From: Actinomycetes bacterium
Lineage (GTDB): Bacteria; Actinomycetota; Acidimicrobiia; Acidimicrobiales; Palsa-688
DNA: 6,111 bases
Assembly: GCA_021827225.1 (NCBI GenBank)
Contig: JAKAXG010000284.1
Span: 1 to 6,111, forward strand
Reading direction: 5' to 3'
The notes beneath the pieces were generated by a model, which saw nothing but the letters and a program-made list of their open reading frames with translations, did not search any database and was not told where the DNA came from. The number at the start of each line of letters is the position of its first letter. Position 1 is the first letter of the stretch. This document shows positions 5,138 through 6,111 of the stretch, in pieces. The translations under genes and the position numbers were made by a program.

Positions 5138-6111
5138 ATGCCTCTACGCCGATCCGCGCTCCGAGTCCTGGCCGTCGTCGCCGTTGTTGTCACCGCTGCT
5201 AGCTGCGGCGGTGGCCGAGGCGGACCGGGACGGGCTGCATCTGCCGCCCGCCGCCGCACCCCGGCGGCCTCCGCGGCCACGACGACGACCACCGCGCCGG
5301 TCAACATCTATGCGGCCGACGGGCCGAACATGCTGTCGCCGGTGGTGCGCAACGATCCGTACCGGATCTATGTCCCTGAGAGCGCCGGGCGCGATGTCGA
5401 CGTGATCGATCCGGCCACCATGAAGGTCGTCGCTCGCTACCGGACCGGCTTGGATCCGCAGCACGTGGTGCCGGCGTGGGATCTCAGGACTCTGTATGTC
5501 ACTAACGATCTGGCCAACTCTTTGACCCCGGTCGACCCGCGTACTGGCCAGCCCGGGGGTTCGAACATCGCGGTCGGCGACCCGTACAACTTGTACTTCA
5601 CCCCGGACGGGCGCTACGCCATCGTGGTGGAGGAGGCCCGCCAGATCCTGGCCTTCCGGGATCCTCACACCTTCGCCCTCATCAAGCGGGTACCGGTCCA
5701 GTGTCCCGGTGTGGACCACGGGGACTTCTCCGCCGACGGGAGCTTTGCCATCTTCAGCTGCGAGTTCTCCGCCCGGATGGTCAAGGTCGACCTGGGCAAC
5801 CTGTCGGTCGCCGGTTACCTGGACATCCCCGGCTCGTCCCCCCAGGACGTCAAGTTGGACTCGGCCGGCAAGATCTTCTACACCGCGGATATGAAGCGGG
5901 GCGGGGTGTATCAGATCTCGGCCGCCACTTTTTCTCTCATCGGGTTCATCCCGACCGGACGCGACGCCCACGGCCTGTACATCAGCCGGGACGGAAAGGA
6001 CATGTACGTCTCGAACCGGGGGTCGGGGTCGGTCTCGGTGATCGACCTCACCACCGAGCGGGTGATCCACACCTGGGACATCCCCGGGGGGGCAGCCCCG
6101 ACATGGGGAAC
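5138..6111 (+). CDS. Secreted YVTN-type beta-propeller lipoprotein, 3' end outside window
   Basis: The window holds 324 codons with no stop. Residues 1-22 are a signal peptide (basic MPLRRSALR, then a Val/Ala-rich core) ending AAS-Cys23, a plausible lipobox although its -3 residue is Ala rather than the usual Leu. A Gly/Arg/Ala stretch and a Thr run (48-52) form a linker. From about residue 70, propeller blades repeat: IYVPESAGRDVDVIDPAT (78-94), YVTN (120-123), LYFTPDGRYAIVVEE (152-166), the DFSADGSFAIFSCE blade, DVKLDSAGKIFYTAD, and YISRDGKDMYVSN (281-293), about six blades. YVTN propellers bind varied ligands or partners outside the cytoplasm, so the function is unknown. Cys189 and Cys208 could form a disulfide. 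No good ribosome site precedes ATG 5138; a GTG at 5108 is in frame but no better supported. The gene diverges from the PspA-like gene. Long frames on the opposite strand are shadows. Confidence 0.85.
   Translation, partial: MPLRRSALRVLAVVAVVVTAASCGGGRGGPGRAASAARRRTPAASAATTTTTAPVNIYAADGPNMLSPVVRNDPYRIYVPESAGRDVDVIDPATMKVVARYRTGLDPQHVVPAWDLRTLYVTNDLANSLTPVDPRTGQPGGSNIAVGDPYNLYFTPDGRYAIVVEEARQILAFRDPHTFALIKRVPVQCPGVDHGDFSADGSFAIFSCEFSARMVKVDLGNLSVAGYLDIPGSSPQDVKLDSAGKIFYTADMKRGGVYQISAATFSLIGFIPTGRDAHGLYISRDGKDMYVSNRGSGSVSVIDLTTERVIHTWDIPGGAAPTWG

Noticed and set aside
4903..5307. N-terminal extension of the PspA-like frame to 383 codons
   Set aside because: It is low-complexity, overlaps the divergent propeller gene and the operator, and a strong ribosome site marks ATG 4902.
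5144..6070. 308-codon minus-strand frame opposite the propeller gene
   Set aside because: The plus strand here encodes a signal peptide and repeated YVTN-type blades; the minus frame is a typical GC-rich shadow.

Overview
The window comes from a high-GC bacterium, most likely an actinobacterium. The reasons are the G/C-rich third codon positions, GTG starts on two genes, a 93-residue CsoR of the Mycobacterium type, and an actinobacterial-style PspA/IM30 protein with a Pro/Ala-rich tail. The genus cannot be named from the sequence.

Layout. Bases 1-706 hold no convincing gene; they contain short repeats and a possibly structured stretch near 488-584. Bases 707-3777 are a compact copper operon on the minus strand, in transcription order csoR (copper-sensing repressor), copA (Cu(I)-exporting P1B-ATPase) and copZ (copper chaperone). 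The csoR-copA gap is 21 bp, and copA and copZ overlap in ATGA. In front of csoR is a copper-repressor-type operator with arms TACCC and GGGTA. Bases 3828-4155 carry no intact gene but may hold the frameshifted remains of a small plus-strand gene. Bases 4156-4902 (minus) encode a 248-residue PspA/IM30-like coiled-coil protein. After a 235-bp divergent control region, bases 5138-6111 (plus) encode the first 324 residues of a secreted, probably lipid-anchored YVTN-type beta-propeller protein that runs off the window.

How it may work together. CsoR should repress its own operon and release it when Cu(I) binds. CopZ would hand Cu(I) to CopA for export across the membrane. The main discovery candidate is a second operator, identical to the csoR operator at 16 of 17 positions, 42 bp in front of the PspA-like gene. 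This suggests that a membrane-maintenance protein belongs to the same copper regulon, linking copper export to envelope protection. The divergent propeller lipoprotein could be a third, envelope-located member, but the sequence supports that less strongly.
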